Below, piece after piece: positions 50,930 to 60,092 of a DNA stretch of 64,000 bases. The first letter of the stretch is position 1. Each line of letters opens with the position of its first letter. The translations under genes and the position numbers were made by a program. This DNA is from Tsuneonella sp. CC-YZS046 (GTDB taxonomy: Bacteria; Pseudomonadota; Alphaproteobacteria; Sphingomonadales; Sphingomonadaceae): NCBI RefSeq assembly GCF_035581365.1, contig NZ_CP141590.1:124001-188000 (forward strand), read 5' to 3'. The notes beneath the pieces are model-generated. The model ran no database searches and was not told where the DNA came from. It worked only from the letters and a program-made list of their open reading frames with translations.

Positions 50930-53392
50930 ATGGGAAACGATTTTTCCAAGGGGAGCGTTCTGCTTGGCGCTTGCCTGCTTACACTTGCGCCGGCTTCGCT
51001 TGCCTATGCCCAATCGGCGCCGGATGCCGCATCGGCGGATAGCGATGCCGGGCCGGCCGCGCATGGCGGGGGAGCAGGCGAAATCGTGGTCACCGCCAAC
51101 AAGCGCGAACAGAATTTGAGCGATGTGGGCGCGACCATCACTGCGCTGGGAGCGGATGATCTGGTCAAGCTGCGCGTGGCGAGTGGGCAGGACCTCGCCA
51201 GCGTCACGCCCGGTCTTGCCTATGCGCCCACCACCAATAACACGCCGGTCTACACGCTGCGCGGCGTCGGCTTCTACGAAGCCACCCTGGCGGCTTACCC
51301 GTCCACCAGCCTTTACATAGACCAGGCGCCTTTGCCTCTGCCGGTCATGGCGAGCAAGACGGTTTTCGACCTGGAACGGGTGGAAGTCCTGAAGGGGCCG
51401 CAAGGCACGCTTTTCGGGAACAATGCCACCGCCGGCGCGATCAACTTCATCGCGGCCAAGCCGACGCGGGAATTTTCCGCAGGCGGATCCATCGGTTACG
51501 GCCGCTTCAACACGCTGGAATTCAACGGGTTTGTCAGCGGGCCGGTGACGGATGACCTGAGAGTGCGCTTCGCCACGAGGATCGAGAAGGGGGACGGCTG
51601 GCAGAAGAGTTTCTCGCGCGACGATCGCATGGGCGAGAAGAACAATGTGGCCGGTCGCTTCCTGGTCGATTGGGATGCCTCGGATCGCCTCAAGTTCTCA
51701 TTGAACGTGAATGGCTGGCGTGACCGGGACGAGCCTCAGGCCCCGCAACTCGACCGCCTCAGCATCCAGAACCCGGCAGGATCGGCCGGGATCAGCGTGG
51801 TGCCCCCGACCTGGCCGGTCATCAATCTGGTGCCGCCGCCCAAGGGCAGTATACGCGGCGCCGACTGGAGCGATGGGGAATATCGCCCCTTCACCCGCAA
51901 CAGTTTCTGGCAGGTCGCGCTGCGCACGGACTTTGCCGTCACCGACGATATCACGCTGACGGCGCTGACATCCTATGATCGGCTGAAGTTTCTCAATCAG
52001 GCGGATTCCGATGCGACGCCATTGGTCGTCAACCAGTTCGCCAACCACAAGGGCGATGCGAAGTCCTTCAATCAGGAACTGCGGATCGCCAACGGCGGGC
52101 AGGACCGCATTCGCTGGGTGATCGGCGCCAATTACGAACGCACCAAAACCGGCGAAATCTGGGATCTCTACAGCCAGGACAGCACCAACGCAGCGCTGAA
52201 CTCCTTCGGCTTGGTGGTGGACGACAACTACCAGAAAATGAAAAACTACGCGGGCTTCGCCAACATCGAATTCGATGTGAGCGACCAGTTCACCGTAAAG
52301 GGCGGCATCAGACAGTCCCAGTCCAACCGTTGGAGCAACATGGCGGGCTATTCCGCGCCGGGCATGCCCAAGCCCCCTGGCATGACGCTGACCACCAATG
52401 AATTCTTCAATATCATCTATCCCCTATTGTTTCCGGGAACGCCGCCGCTGGCGGAAGGGGATTCCATCCTCATCGACACGCGGGTCAATCCCGATGGATC
52501 GCCGGTCGATCCGGCTACCTACCTCAAGACCGGGCGCTACTTCGGGAAGTTGAAGGAAAGCAGCACTTCCTGGAGCGTGGGCGTGGACTTCAAGCCCTCC
52601 GATGATGTCCTGCTCTATGCCAATGTCGCCAAAGGCTACAAATCGGGCAGCTTTCCCATCCTTTCGGCTGCGCTGTATACTGCGGTCGAACCCGTCAAGC
52701 AGGAGAGCCTGCTCGACTACGAAGTGGGCATGAAGCTGCAGATGTTCGACCGGAAGCTGTCGGTGAACATGGCCGGCTTCTATTATGACTACACCAACAA
52801 GCAATTGCTCACGATATTCGTGGACCCGATCTTCGGCGGATTGCAGAAACTGCAGAATGTGCCGAAATCGCGGGTGAAGGGGGCCGAACTCAGCGTGGTG
52901 GCCATGCCCTTCGCAGGGCTGAAGATCTCGGGCGACCTCACCTATCTCGATGCGAAGGTGAAGAGATATGACGGCGCCATCGGCTCGTTCGTCGGGACGG
53001 ACGGGCTGCGCTACCCGACCCTGGCATCCTTCAAGGGCGTCGACCTGCCGTTCTCGCCCGAACTGTCCTACTCGATCCGCTTCGATTACGATTTCTCGCT
53101 CGGTGACTCTCTTGGGGGTTTCGTGGGCGCCGGCGTCAACGGACAGACATCGTCCTACAGCACTCTCGCGGTCACGGCGCAGGATCGTGCCGACTACAAG
53201 ATCGACAATTATGCGCTGGTCAATGCCACCGCGGGCCTGCGCGCATCCGATGACCGCTGGCGCGTGTGGCTGTGGGGGAAGAACATCTTCAACAAATACT
53301 ACATGATAAACCGGGTCGAGAACTATGACGTGCATGTGAATTATATCGGCCGCCCGGCGGAATATGGCGTGACCGTGTCGTTCAAGATCTGA
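50930..53392 (+). CDS. TonB-dependent outer membrane receptor
   Basis: An 820-residue outer membrane transporter. The signal peptide ends near AYA-Q (residue 27). The plug starts GEIVVTANKREQNLSDVGATI and includes LKGPQGTLFGNNATAGAI; the barrel ends VTVSFKI. It is less than close to the receptor at 6665. The gene lies 47 bp after the small Rieske partner and is probably in the same operon, so it may import the Rieske substrate. Confidence 0.93.
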   Translation: MGNDFSKGSVLLGACLLTLAPASLAYAQSAPDAASADSDAGPAAHGGGAGEIVVTANKREQNLSDVGATITALGADDLVKLRVASGQDLASVTPGLAYAPTTNNTPVYTLRGVGFYEATLAAYPSTSLYIDQAPLPLPVMASKTVFDLERVEVLKGPQGTLFGNNATAGAINFIAAKPTREFSAGGSIGYGRFNTLEFNGFVSGPVTDDLRVRFATRIEKGDGWQKSFSRDDRMGEKNNVAGRFLVDWDASDRLKFSLNVNGWRDRDEPQAPQLDRLSIQNPAGSAGISVVPPTWPVINLVPPPKGSIRGADWSDGEYRPFTRNSFWQVALRTDFAVTDDITLTALTSYDRLKFLNQADSDATPLVVNQFANHKGDAKSFNQELRIANGGQDRIRWVIGANYERTKTGEIWDLYSQDSTNAALNSFGLVVDDNYQKMKNYAGFANIEFDVSDQFTVKGGIRQSQSNRWSNMAGYSAPGMPKPPGMTLTTNEFFNIIYPLLFPGTPPLAEGDSILIDTRVNPDGSPVDPATYLKTGRYFGKLKESSTSWSVGVDFKPSDDVLLYANVAKGYKSGSFPILSAALYTAVEPVKQESLLDYEVGMKLQMFDRKLSVNMAGFYYDYTNKQLLTIFVDPIFGGLQKLQNVPKSRVKGAELSVVAMPFAGLKISGDLTYLDAKVKRYDGAIGSFVGTDGLRYPTLASFKGVDLPFSPELSYSIRFDYDFSLGDSLGGFVGAGVNGQTSSYSTLAVTAQDRADYKIDNYALVNATAGLRASDDRWRVWLWGKNIFNKYYMINRVENYDVHVNYIGRPAEYGVTVSFKI

Positions 53393-53486
53393 TCGCATGC
53401 GGCCCGGAGTTCCCGGGCAGTGCCATGAGGCGGAAATTTCAGCCGCCCATGCAGGGAGATCATAAAGAGAAACGGGAGAGAGTGCT

Positions 53487-54272
53487 TTGAGCAAATCGCA
53501 TAAGGGCCTCGGCCGGCTCGATGGCAAGGTCGCCATCATCACCGGCGCCGCGTCCGGCATCGGAGATTCCACGGCCCGGATTTTCGCGACCGAAGGCGCC
53601 AGCGTGGTGATCGGCGACATCCAGACCGCGCTGGGCGAGGCGGTGGCCCAGGACATCCGCGAGGCTGGCCATCAGGCCGATTTCGTCGAGCTGGATGTCA
53701 GCAGCGATGCGATGGTGCGCAATATCGTTCGGCACACCGTCGAGCGGTTCGGCCGGATCGATATTCTCATCAACAATGCCGGGATGGAAAACTCCAAGCC
53801 GGACATCGATACCAGCGAAGAGGAATGGGACCGGGTGCTGGACGTGAATGCGAAGGGCACGTTCCTGTGCACCAAGCACGCTGTCCCGCATATGATCGCC
53901 GGGGGCGGCGGGGCGATCGTCAATATCTCGTCGGTCTATGGAATTGTCGGTTCTCCGGGCTTCGCCGCCTATCATGCCTCCAAGGGCGCGATCCGGACCT
54001 ATACCAAGGCCGCCGCGGTGGCGCATGCGCCGCATAATATCCGCGTGAACTCCATCCATCCCGGCCTGATCGAGACTCCGCAGATGCGGACCATGCTGAA
54101 CAACCAGCCGGACCCGGCCGAGGCGGAGGCGCGCTTCACGGCCTATGCGCCGGTCAAGCGCTTCGCCGGGCCGGAAGCGATTGCCTATGGCTGCCTGTAT
54201 CTTTCCTCGGACGAAGCCCTCCATGTTACTGGCGCCGAACTGGTGATCGACGGGGGCATGGTAGCCTGGTGA
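53487..54272 (+). CDS. short-chain dehydrogenase/reductase
   Basis: A classical SDR of 261 residues with a TTG start after GGGAGAGAG. TGAASGIG binds the cofactor, NNAG is intact, the catalytic Ser is in NISSVYG, and YHASK supplies Tyr and Lys. It probably dehydrogenates the alcohol or diol made by the Rieske enzyme of this operon. The EthD gene starts 21 bp after its stop. Confidence 0.88.
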   Translation: MSKSHKGLGRLDGKVAIITGAASGIGDSTARIFATEGASVVIGDIQTALGEAVAQDIREAGHQADFVELDVSSDAMVRNIVRHTVERFGRIDILINNAGMENSKPDIDTSEEEWDRVLDVNAKGTFLCTKHAVPHMIAGGGGAIVNISSVYGIVGSPGFAAYHASKGAIRTYTKAAAVAHAPHNIRVNSIHPGLIETPQMRTMLNNQPDPAEAEARFTAYAPVKRFAGPEAIAYGCLYLSSDEALHVTGAELVIDGGMVAW

Positions 54273-54293
54273 AGGAAGGTTGGGAGTAGAACT

Positions 54294-54674
54294 ATGCTGA
54301 TAAAGATGGTGGCGACGACCTGGCGCAAGCCGGGAATGAGCCTTGAGGAATTCACGGCGCGGTGGAGCGACGAACATGCCCGCCTCGTCACCCGGCACAA
54401 GGATGCGATGGGTTTCGTCCGCTATGTGCAGAGCCATACCGTGGCTTCTCCGGAAATCGAGGAATTCGCGCGCAGCCGCGGCTGGGCCAGCCCGCCGGAC
54501 GGGATCGCCGAATTGTGGTGGGACAGCGAGAATGCCCTGCGCCGGACATTCGCCTCTCAGGCGGCGGCCGAGGCGAGCATGATACTGGCGGAGGATGAAG
54601 CGGTGTTCGTCGACACCACGCGCACCGCGGCATTCCTGACCAGGGAATTCGAGGTATTCAACACCATCAAATAG
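54294..54674 (+). CDS. EthD domain protein
   Basis: A 126-residue ferredoxin-fold protein of the EthD family. LIKMVATTWRKPGMSLEEFTARWSDEHARLV is the signature start. Relatives are needed with P450s for ether degradation or act as dehydratases and small isomerases. It ends the Rieske operon. Its reaction is unknown. Confidence 0.83.
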   Translation: MLIKMVATTWRKPGMSLEEFTARWSDEHARLVTRHKDAMGFVRYVQSHTVASPEIEEFARSRGWASPPDGIAELWWDSENALRRTFASQAAAEASMILAEDEAVFVDTTRTAAFLTREFEVFNTIK

Positions 54675-54706
54675 CGCAGGCTGGCCGGGATATTCTGGAC
54701 AGGCAG

Positions 54707-54749
54707 CCCGCGGCGGCCCTTCGCTCTTTCAGGGAAGGGGCGCTGCGGG
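54707..54749. terminator. hairpin between convergent genes
   Basis: CCCGC...GCGGG with CCCTTC/GAAGGG inside forms a long GC-rich stem between the EthD gene and the minus-strand aldo/keto reductase. No T-run follows; it may act in both directions. Confidence 0.5.
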
Positions 54750-54783
54750 TAACGCTGGCTTTAGCCCAAATGCCTCGCCGCGA

Positions 54784-55827
54784 TCATGGGCAGGGATCGG
54801 GATACACGCGGTGGACCTGCTCGATCGCCGCCAGAACCTCATCGTCCAGTTTCAGGTCGATCGACGAAATGTCGGTCTTCAATTGATCGAGCGTGGTGGC
54901 GCCAATGATGTTCGAGGTCACGAAAGAGCGGCTGTTCACGAAGGCGAGCGCCATCTGCGCGGGGTCCAGCCCGAAGGCGTGGGCAATCGCGACATAGCGG
55001 GCGCTGGCGTCGGCCTGCTGGGGCACATTGTAGCGGACGAATTGCCGGGCCACGTCCAGCCGCGATCCGGCGGGTATGGTGCCCCCGAGATATTTCCCGC
55101 TGAGATGACCGGCGGCCAGCGGGGAATATGCGAGCAATCCGACATCTTCGCGCAGGCTGAACTCGGAAAGCCCGCTCTCGAACAGCCGGTTCAGCAGGTT
55201 GTAGGCATTCTGGATCGATGCGACCCGGGGCAGAGCCTTCTCTTTCGACAGGCGCAGATATTCGCTGACGCCCCATGGCGTTTCATTGGAAACGCCGACA
55301 TGGCGGATCTTGCCTGACTGGACCAGGCCGCCCAGGGTATCCAGCGTTTCCTCGATTGCCGCCGTGCCCGGCGCATCGGCGATCTCGTCGAGGCCGCGCT
55401 TGCCGAAGACCGGCACGCCGCGATCCGGCCAGTGGACCTGATAGAGATCGATATAATCCGTCTGCAGCCGTTTGAGGCTGGCGTCGATCGCCAGTTCGAT
55501 GTTGCGCCGGTCAAGATGATTGTCGCCGCCGCGAATGGGAATCCAGCGCGATGGGCCGGAAACCTTGGTGGCGAGCACGATCTTGTCGCGCCCGCCGTTC
55601 CCGGCCAGCCAGGTTCCGATATATTCCTCGGTCCGGCCGATGGTTTCCGCCCGGGCCGGGGTGACCGGATACATTTCGGCGGTGTCCAGGAAATTGATGC
55701 CTTGCGAGAGCGCGTAGTCGATCTGCTCGTGCGCTTCGGCTTCGCTGTTCTGCGAACCCCACGTCATTGTCCCCAGGCAGATGGCGCTTACATTGATTCC
55801 GGTGCGCCCGAGCGGCCTATATTCCAT
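54784..55827 (-). CDS. aldo/keto reductase
   Basis: A 347-residue NADPH-dependent reductase of the Tas-like group. The catalytic set is Asp48 and Tyr53 (LDTAEMY), Lys in LATKVSG and His in YQVHWPD. The cofactor-binding C-terminal part has LLAYSPLAAGHLSGKY and NIIGATTLDQL. It reduces aldehydes or ketones with a broad range. It stands alone with its own direction, and a role in the pathway is possible but not shown. Confidence 0.9.
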   Translation of the reverse strand: MEYRPLGRTGINVSAICLGTMTWGSQNSEAEAHEQIDYALSQGINFLDTAEMYPVTPARAETIGRTEEYIGTWLAGNGGRDKIVLATKVSGPSRWIPIRGGDNHLDRRNIELAIDASLKRLQTDYIDLYQVHWPDRGVPVFGKRGLDEIADAPGTAAIEETLDTLGGLVQSGKIRHVGVSNETPWGVSEYLRLSKEKALPRVASIQNAYNLLNRLFESGLSEFSLREDVGLLAYSPLAAGHLSGKYLGGTIPAGSRLDVARQFVRYNVPQQADASARYVAIAHAFGLDPAQMALAFVNSRSFVTSNIIGATTLDQLKTDISSIDLKLDDEVLAAIEQVHRVYPDPCP

Positions 55828-56015
55828 TTGCGTTTACCCTGTTGCGATGGTGCGGCGTCTCCATAGCGCAGCCAAATGCCAATGCGATCAAAGATTTCCT
55901 TGAGCGATGAAAATATGAACGCCCAGCATCCGGAAGTCGTCGAATTTTCGGGATTTGTGTCGATCCGCCCGGCTGGCCCGCTCTGCTCTTGCCCCTTGCA
56001 TTGGCACTCAGGAGG

Positions 56016-58271
56016 TCAGGATGCGCATTCCACTTCGACCGGAATGGCATTGAGCATGGTGTTGCAGGAAGGGATGTCCATCAGCGTCTCGTCGGCCAGC
56101 AGATTATAGTTCACGCCGGGGCGCGACTTTGCGACGGAATCCCCGGGTATGCCCGGCTCGTCGTGGCCCCAGCCATGCGGCAGGCTGACCACCCCTTCGC
56201 GCATTTCCTCGCTCAATTCGACCTCGACCACCAACTGCCCGGTGCGGGACTTCACCTTGACCTTCTGGCCATGTTGAACGCCGCGCACCTCTGCATCCCG
56301 GGGGTTCATCAGCAGGGTGCACATATGCGGCCCCTTGTTGAGCGTGGGGAATCTGTGCATCCACTGGAATGAACGGATCTGGCGGCGGCCGACCAGCACC
56401 AGGCCTTCCGGCTGGCTGCCATTCAGCCAGCGCTGGAAGCGCGGTATATCGGCAATGATCGGTTCGGGCGCGAAATCGATCTTGCCGCCGGGCAAATAGA
56501 GTATTTCCTCTATGCGAGAACGCATCGGCCCGTAATCCACGCCATGCGGCATGGCCTTGAGCTTGGCCACGGTGAGTCCGTCCGGATTTTCGCCCAGATG
56601 ATCGCCATAGGGGCCGGTTCGCACCAGCAGATCGAACATGCGATCCTGGCCTTCTTCCGCGCCCAGATGCTGCAGCACCTGATCGAAGCTGAATCGCGCG
56701 GCGACCGCGTTGCCCTGATCGATCAATTGCTGGTGCAGCATCCGCAGCGCGCGTTCGTCCGCTTCGAGTGCGCTTGTGCCCAACAGCCTTCCGACCAGCC
56801 CGGAGATGATCTGGGCATCGGTTCGCGAATTTTCGGCCGGCTCGAAGATCGGCGAGCCGTAGCGCAGATAGTCCCGCACCATGAAGAAGGTGTAGAACAG
56901 GGTGAAGTCGGACCGGCTCAGCGATTTTTCCGAAGGCAGGATCACATCCGCGTGCCGGCTGGCTTCATTGATGTAGATGTCGAACGACAGCATGAAATCC
57001 AGCTTCTCGAGCGCGCGCGTCAGCCGGCCGCCGCCATTGGGAGTGGCCAGGACCGGATTGCCGGCCATCGTGATGAGCGCGCGGATCTGGCCTTCGCCCG
57101 GGGTTTCAAGCTCGGGCAGCAGGGCCGAGCACGGCAATTGGCCGGCCAGTTCGGGCAGGCCGGTCGCGCGCGAATGCCACCGGCCATGGGGCAGAACGCC
57201 GTCCTGGCAGCGGTCTGAAAAGAATATGGAATCGATGGCCCCGCGTGGAAACATCGATCCGCCGGGCCGGTCCAGATTGCCGGTCAAGGCATTGATGGCG
57301 ACGATCAGCCAGTTCGTGATCGATCCGAACAACTGCATCGAAGAGCCGATGCGCCCATAGATACAGGCGCGCGGAGCGGCGGCGAATTCACGGGTCAGCG
57401 TGTAAATATCCTCGACGGCCAGGCCGCTGGCCCGGCTGGCGGCCTCCACCGAAAAGGGCTTCGCCAGTTCCCTGAGCCGGTCGAGCTTCGTAGCATATTC
57501 GCCGATATGCTTCAGATCGACCAGATCCTCATCGAACAGGATATTGACCATCGCGAACAGCACGGCGGCATCCGCGCCGGGCCGGATCGAAAGGTGCCAG
57601 TCCGCCAGCTTGGCGGTTTCCGTATGGCGCGGGTCCAGGACAACGACCTTGCCCCCGCGCTGCTGGATCGCCTTCAGCCGGGCGGGCATCCCAGGCGCTA
57701 TGATGAAGCTGCCGTTGGACTGCGCCGGATTGGCCCCGATCACCAGCAGGTAATCGGTGTTGTCGACATCCGGCACCGGCACCGCGCCCAGATTGCCGAA
57801 CATGGTGGTGGTGGTCAGGAAATGCGGATGGCAATCCACGCTGGACGAGGAATAGACCTGGGTCGTGCCCAGCGTGGTGGCGAGAAGGGGCGTGTAAAGG
57901 CACAGCGCGGGAACATGGGCGAGGCCGGTCCCGAAGTAGAAAGCGATGGCATTCTTGCCATATCGGCGCTGGATATCCTTGATCCGCCCGGCGGTGAAAT
58001 CCAGCGCTTCGTCCCAGCTCACAGGTTCGAACCGGCCATCGCGCTTTATCATCGGGGCGGTCAGCCGCTCCGGATCGTGGTGATAATCCTTGAGGGCATA
58101 GACTTTCGGGCAGACGTAGCCATGGCTGAGCGGATCGGACTTGTCCCCCCGCACGCCGATGACTTGCCGGGTGGCCCGGTCTATGGTGACTTCCGTGCCG
58201 CAATGCTGGTCGCAGAACCCGCAGCTGCGATAATGGACCTCGACATCCCCCGCTTGCTCAGCCTTGCCCAT
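56016..58271 (-). CDS. molybdopterin-dependent oxidoreductase (DMSO reductase family)
   Basis: A 751-residue enzyme with an N-terminal [4Fe-4S] site (Cys17, Cys20, Cys24, Cys54) followed by molybdopterin-binding domains (FYFGTGLAHVP, YLLVIGANPAQSNG) and the C-terminal domain with LPHGWGH. Cys147 (VDCHPHF) lies near where the protein ligand of molybdenum is found. There is no Tat signal, so it is cytoplasmic, unlike respiratory members. Substrate unknown; relatives include formate dehydrogenases and hydroxytransferases. ATG at 58271 follows AAGGTGAG. A SnoaL gene lies just upstream in the same direction. Confidence 0.88.
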   Translation of the reverse strand: MGKAEQAGDVEVHYRSCGFCDQHCGTEVTIDRATRQVIGVRGDKSDPLSHGYVCPKVYALKDYHHDPERLTAPMIKRDGRFEPVSWDEALDFTAGRIKDIQRRYGKNAIAFYFGTGLAHVPALCLYTPLLATTLGTTQVYSSSSVDCHPHFLTTTTMFGNLGAVPVPDVDNTDYLLVIGANPAQSNGSFIIAPGMPARLKAIQQRGGKVVVLDPRHTETAKLADWHLSIRPGADAAVLFAMVNILFDEDLVDLKHIGEYATKLDRLRELAKPFSVEAASRASGLAVEDIYTLTREFAAAPRACIYGRIGSSMQLFGSITNWLIVAINALTGNLDRPGGSMFPRGAIDSIFFSDRCQDGVLPHGRWHSRATGLPELAGQLPCSALLPELETPGEGQIRALITMAGNPVLATPNGGGRLTRALEKLDFMLSFDIYINEASRHADVILPSEKSLSRSDFTLFYTFFMVRDYLRYGSPIFEPAENSRTDAQIISGLVGRLLGTSALEADERALRMLHQQLIDQGNAVAARFSFDQVLQHLGAEEGQDRMFDLLVRTGPYGDHLGENPDGLTVAKLKAMPHGVDYGPMRSRIEEILYLPGGKIDFAPEPIIADIPRFQRWLNGSQPEGLVLVGRRQIRSFQWMHRFPTLNKGPHMCTLLMNPRDAEVRGVQHGQKVKVKSRTGQLVVEVELSEEMREGVVSLPHGWGHDEPGIPGDSVAKSRPGVNYNLLADETLMDIPSCNTMLNAIPVEVECAS

Positions 58272-58358
58272 CGTCTCACCTTCCGACCGTTCCGCTTCTT
58301 CACCTCGGCATGGGTAGTGCTGCTCCACTGGCGCCTTGCTCGAACCGCGTTCCCCGGT

Positions 58359-58736
58359 TCAGCCGTGATCCTTCCATTCGTTGATCCGGCCGCGCGCGCT
58401 GAATCCGAAGATCGTGCAAAGCTTGAGGTCGTATGTCTCGCCCGCATTCGCCCAGTTGGGAATGTCTTCCTGGGCGGTTCCGCAAAAACTGGATTCGATG
58501 ATTACCAGATTGTCGCCGACCGTGATCCGGGTCGGTTCGGCGAAATGCCGGTCCGGGGAAAGGCGCTCCGAAAAATTGGGGAAGATTGCCAGGAGGTCCT
58601 TCCATTTCTCGAGCTTGTAGCCGCGATTGTAATGCGCGAAATCCATGTCTTCCTCGACCAGATCGGTCATCCGCTCGAAGTCCTTGGCGTTATATGCCTC
58701 GATGAAATCCAGCGCGACTTGCTTGATGTCGGTCAT
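58359..58736 (-). CDS. SnoaL-like (NTF2-fold) protein
   Basis: A 125-residue NTF2-fold protein starting MTDIKQVALDFIEAYNAKDFERMTDLVEEDMDFAHYNRGY and ending FGFSARGRINEWKDHG. ATG at 58736 follows GGAGAGGAC; the longer open frame upstream crosses the divergent promoter. It lies upstream of the molybdenum enzyme gene (87 bp) and is divergent from the AraC regulator, so the three are likely linked. Confidence 0.83.
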   Translation of the reverse strand: MTDIKQVALDFIEAYNAKDFERMTDLVEEDMDFAHYNRGYKLEKWKDLLAIFPNFSERLSPDRHFAEPTRITVGDNLVIIESSFCGTAQEDIPNWANAGETYDLKLCTIFGFSARGRINEWKDHG

Positions 58737-58954
58737 GCTTGTCCTCTCCAAAACTTGGCGCCTGCATTCCTGCCTACGGGGTATGCGCGAGGATAGGCGC
58801 GGCAAGCCAGTCCAGGCTCGGCCATTGCGGTCCAAAATACCGGACAAATCGGCTTTCGCGAAGGTGTGCCATGAGGGGCCTGTGGTGGACTGAGGCGCGC
58901 GCATGGGGTAGAGTTTCGCCATAATCGGGCCTGAGCCGCGATAGTGGGAGACAG

Positions 58955-59932
58955 ATGATGAGCGCGGCTTCGGGCGCGTCGGTCCAGCTTTTGGGCAATA
59001 TCCCGGGAATGGCGGATTTTCGGCCGCCTTACACGCGTTATGACGATATCGCATCGTTTCGGGGCGACTGGTGCAGCAATCTTTTCGATTGGGACGTCAC
59101 GCCACGGGCGGGCGCTTATCAGGGCGCGCTGTTCAGCCGCCGGCATGAGGATGTGGTTTATTCCGACATCATTTTCGGGGCATGTCGCGCCGACCGCAAG
59201 ACCGGCCATATCGGCCGCCACGATGAGTATATCGGCATCAATCTCTTCCTGTGCGGGCAGGCGGAGATCCACCAGCACGGCCAGGCGGAAACCGTCACCG
59301 CGGGCGATCTGTTCCTGTGGGATGTTTCCAGCCCGACCCATTTCACCACCAGCGCCGAAACGCGCTGCCTCAATATCTTTCTCCCTCGCGCCGTGATGGA
59401 TCGCAGGGCGCTTTCATTGCGCCATTTCCTGGGGAGAAGGCTGGGCCGCGAGCATGAGCTTTCGCCCCTGCTGCTCTCCCACCTGCTGACCCTGCACAGG
59501 GTGATCGACGCGCTTTCCGAAAAAGGGCGCGAAGATGCGCTGCGGATGACCCTGGACATATTGTCCAGCGGCTTCAAACCGGACGACGCCCTGCCCGACA
59601 CCTATTCCTATCTGCGGCGCAATTTCGTCAGGATCACCAGCCTGATCGACGACAATCTGTCGGACGAAGATTTCTCCGCGTCGCAATGCGCGGCGATGCT
59701 GGGGCTGAGCGACCGCTATATGCGACGGGTGATGGCGCAGTTTGGCGTCACCTTTTCTTCCTATATCAGGAAGCGCCGGCTCGAATGCGCGGCGGACGCA
59801 TTGCGCTCCAGGGCGTTTTCCCGGAACAGCGTAACCGGGATCGCCGCCAGCTTCGGTTTCAGCGATCCGTCCTATTTCGCGCGGCTGTTTGCCAAGGAAT
59901 ATGGCCGCTCCCCATCGGAGTTCCGCTCGTAA
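58955..59932 (+). CDS. AraC family regulator
   Basis: A 325-residue activator. The N-terminal part is an AraC-binding-like cupin domain (YIGINLFLCGQAEIHQHGQAETVTAGDLFLWDVSSP), and the C-terminal 100 residues hold the two helix-turn-helix motifs (FSASQCAAMLGLSDRYMRRVM and VTGIAASFGFSDPSYFARLFAKEYGRSPSEFR). It is divergent from the SnoaL/molybdoenzyme genes, which it probably controls. Two ATGs (58955, 58958) follow GGGAGA. Confidence 0.9.
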   Translation: MMSAASGASVQLLGNIPGMADFRPPYTRYDDIASFRGDWCSNLFDWDVTPRAGAYQGALFSRRHEDVVYSDIIFGACRADRKTGHIGRHDEYIGINLFLCGQAEIHQHGQAETVTAGDLFLWDVSSPTHFTTSAETRCLNIFLPRAVMDRRALSLRHFLGRRLGREHELSPLLLSHLLTLHRVIDALSEKGREDALRMTLDILSSGFKPDDALPDTYSYLRRNFVRITSLIDDNLSDEDFSASQCAAMLGLSDRYMRRVMAQFGVTFSSYIRKRRLECAADALRSRAFSRNSVTGIAASFGFSDPSYFARLFAKEYGRSPSEFRS

Positions 59933-60092
59933 GGCTAGGGCTCTTTGCGGGACAGTCCGGGATCAAGCTCTTGATCGCGGGTCGGCGGAACGATCTCCCG
60001 CTGGCACAGGTCAACTTCCCGAAAACCATTTTCAGCCGGTCAAGGGCCGGTGATACGAGTGTCGAACCTACCCGTCTGATGGGGTGTGACCC

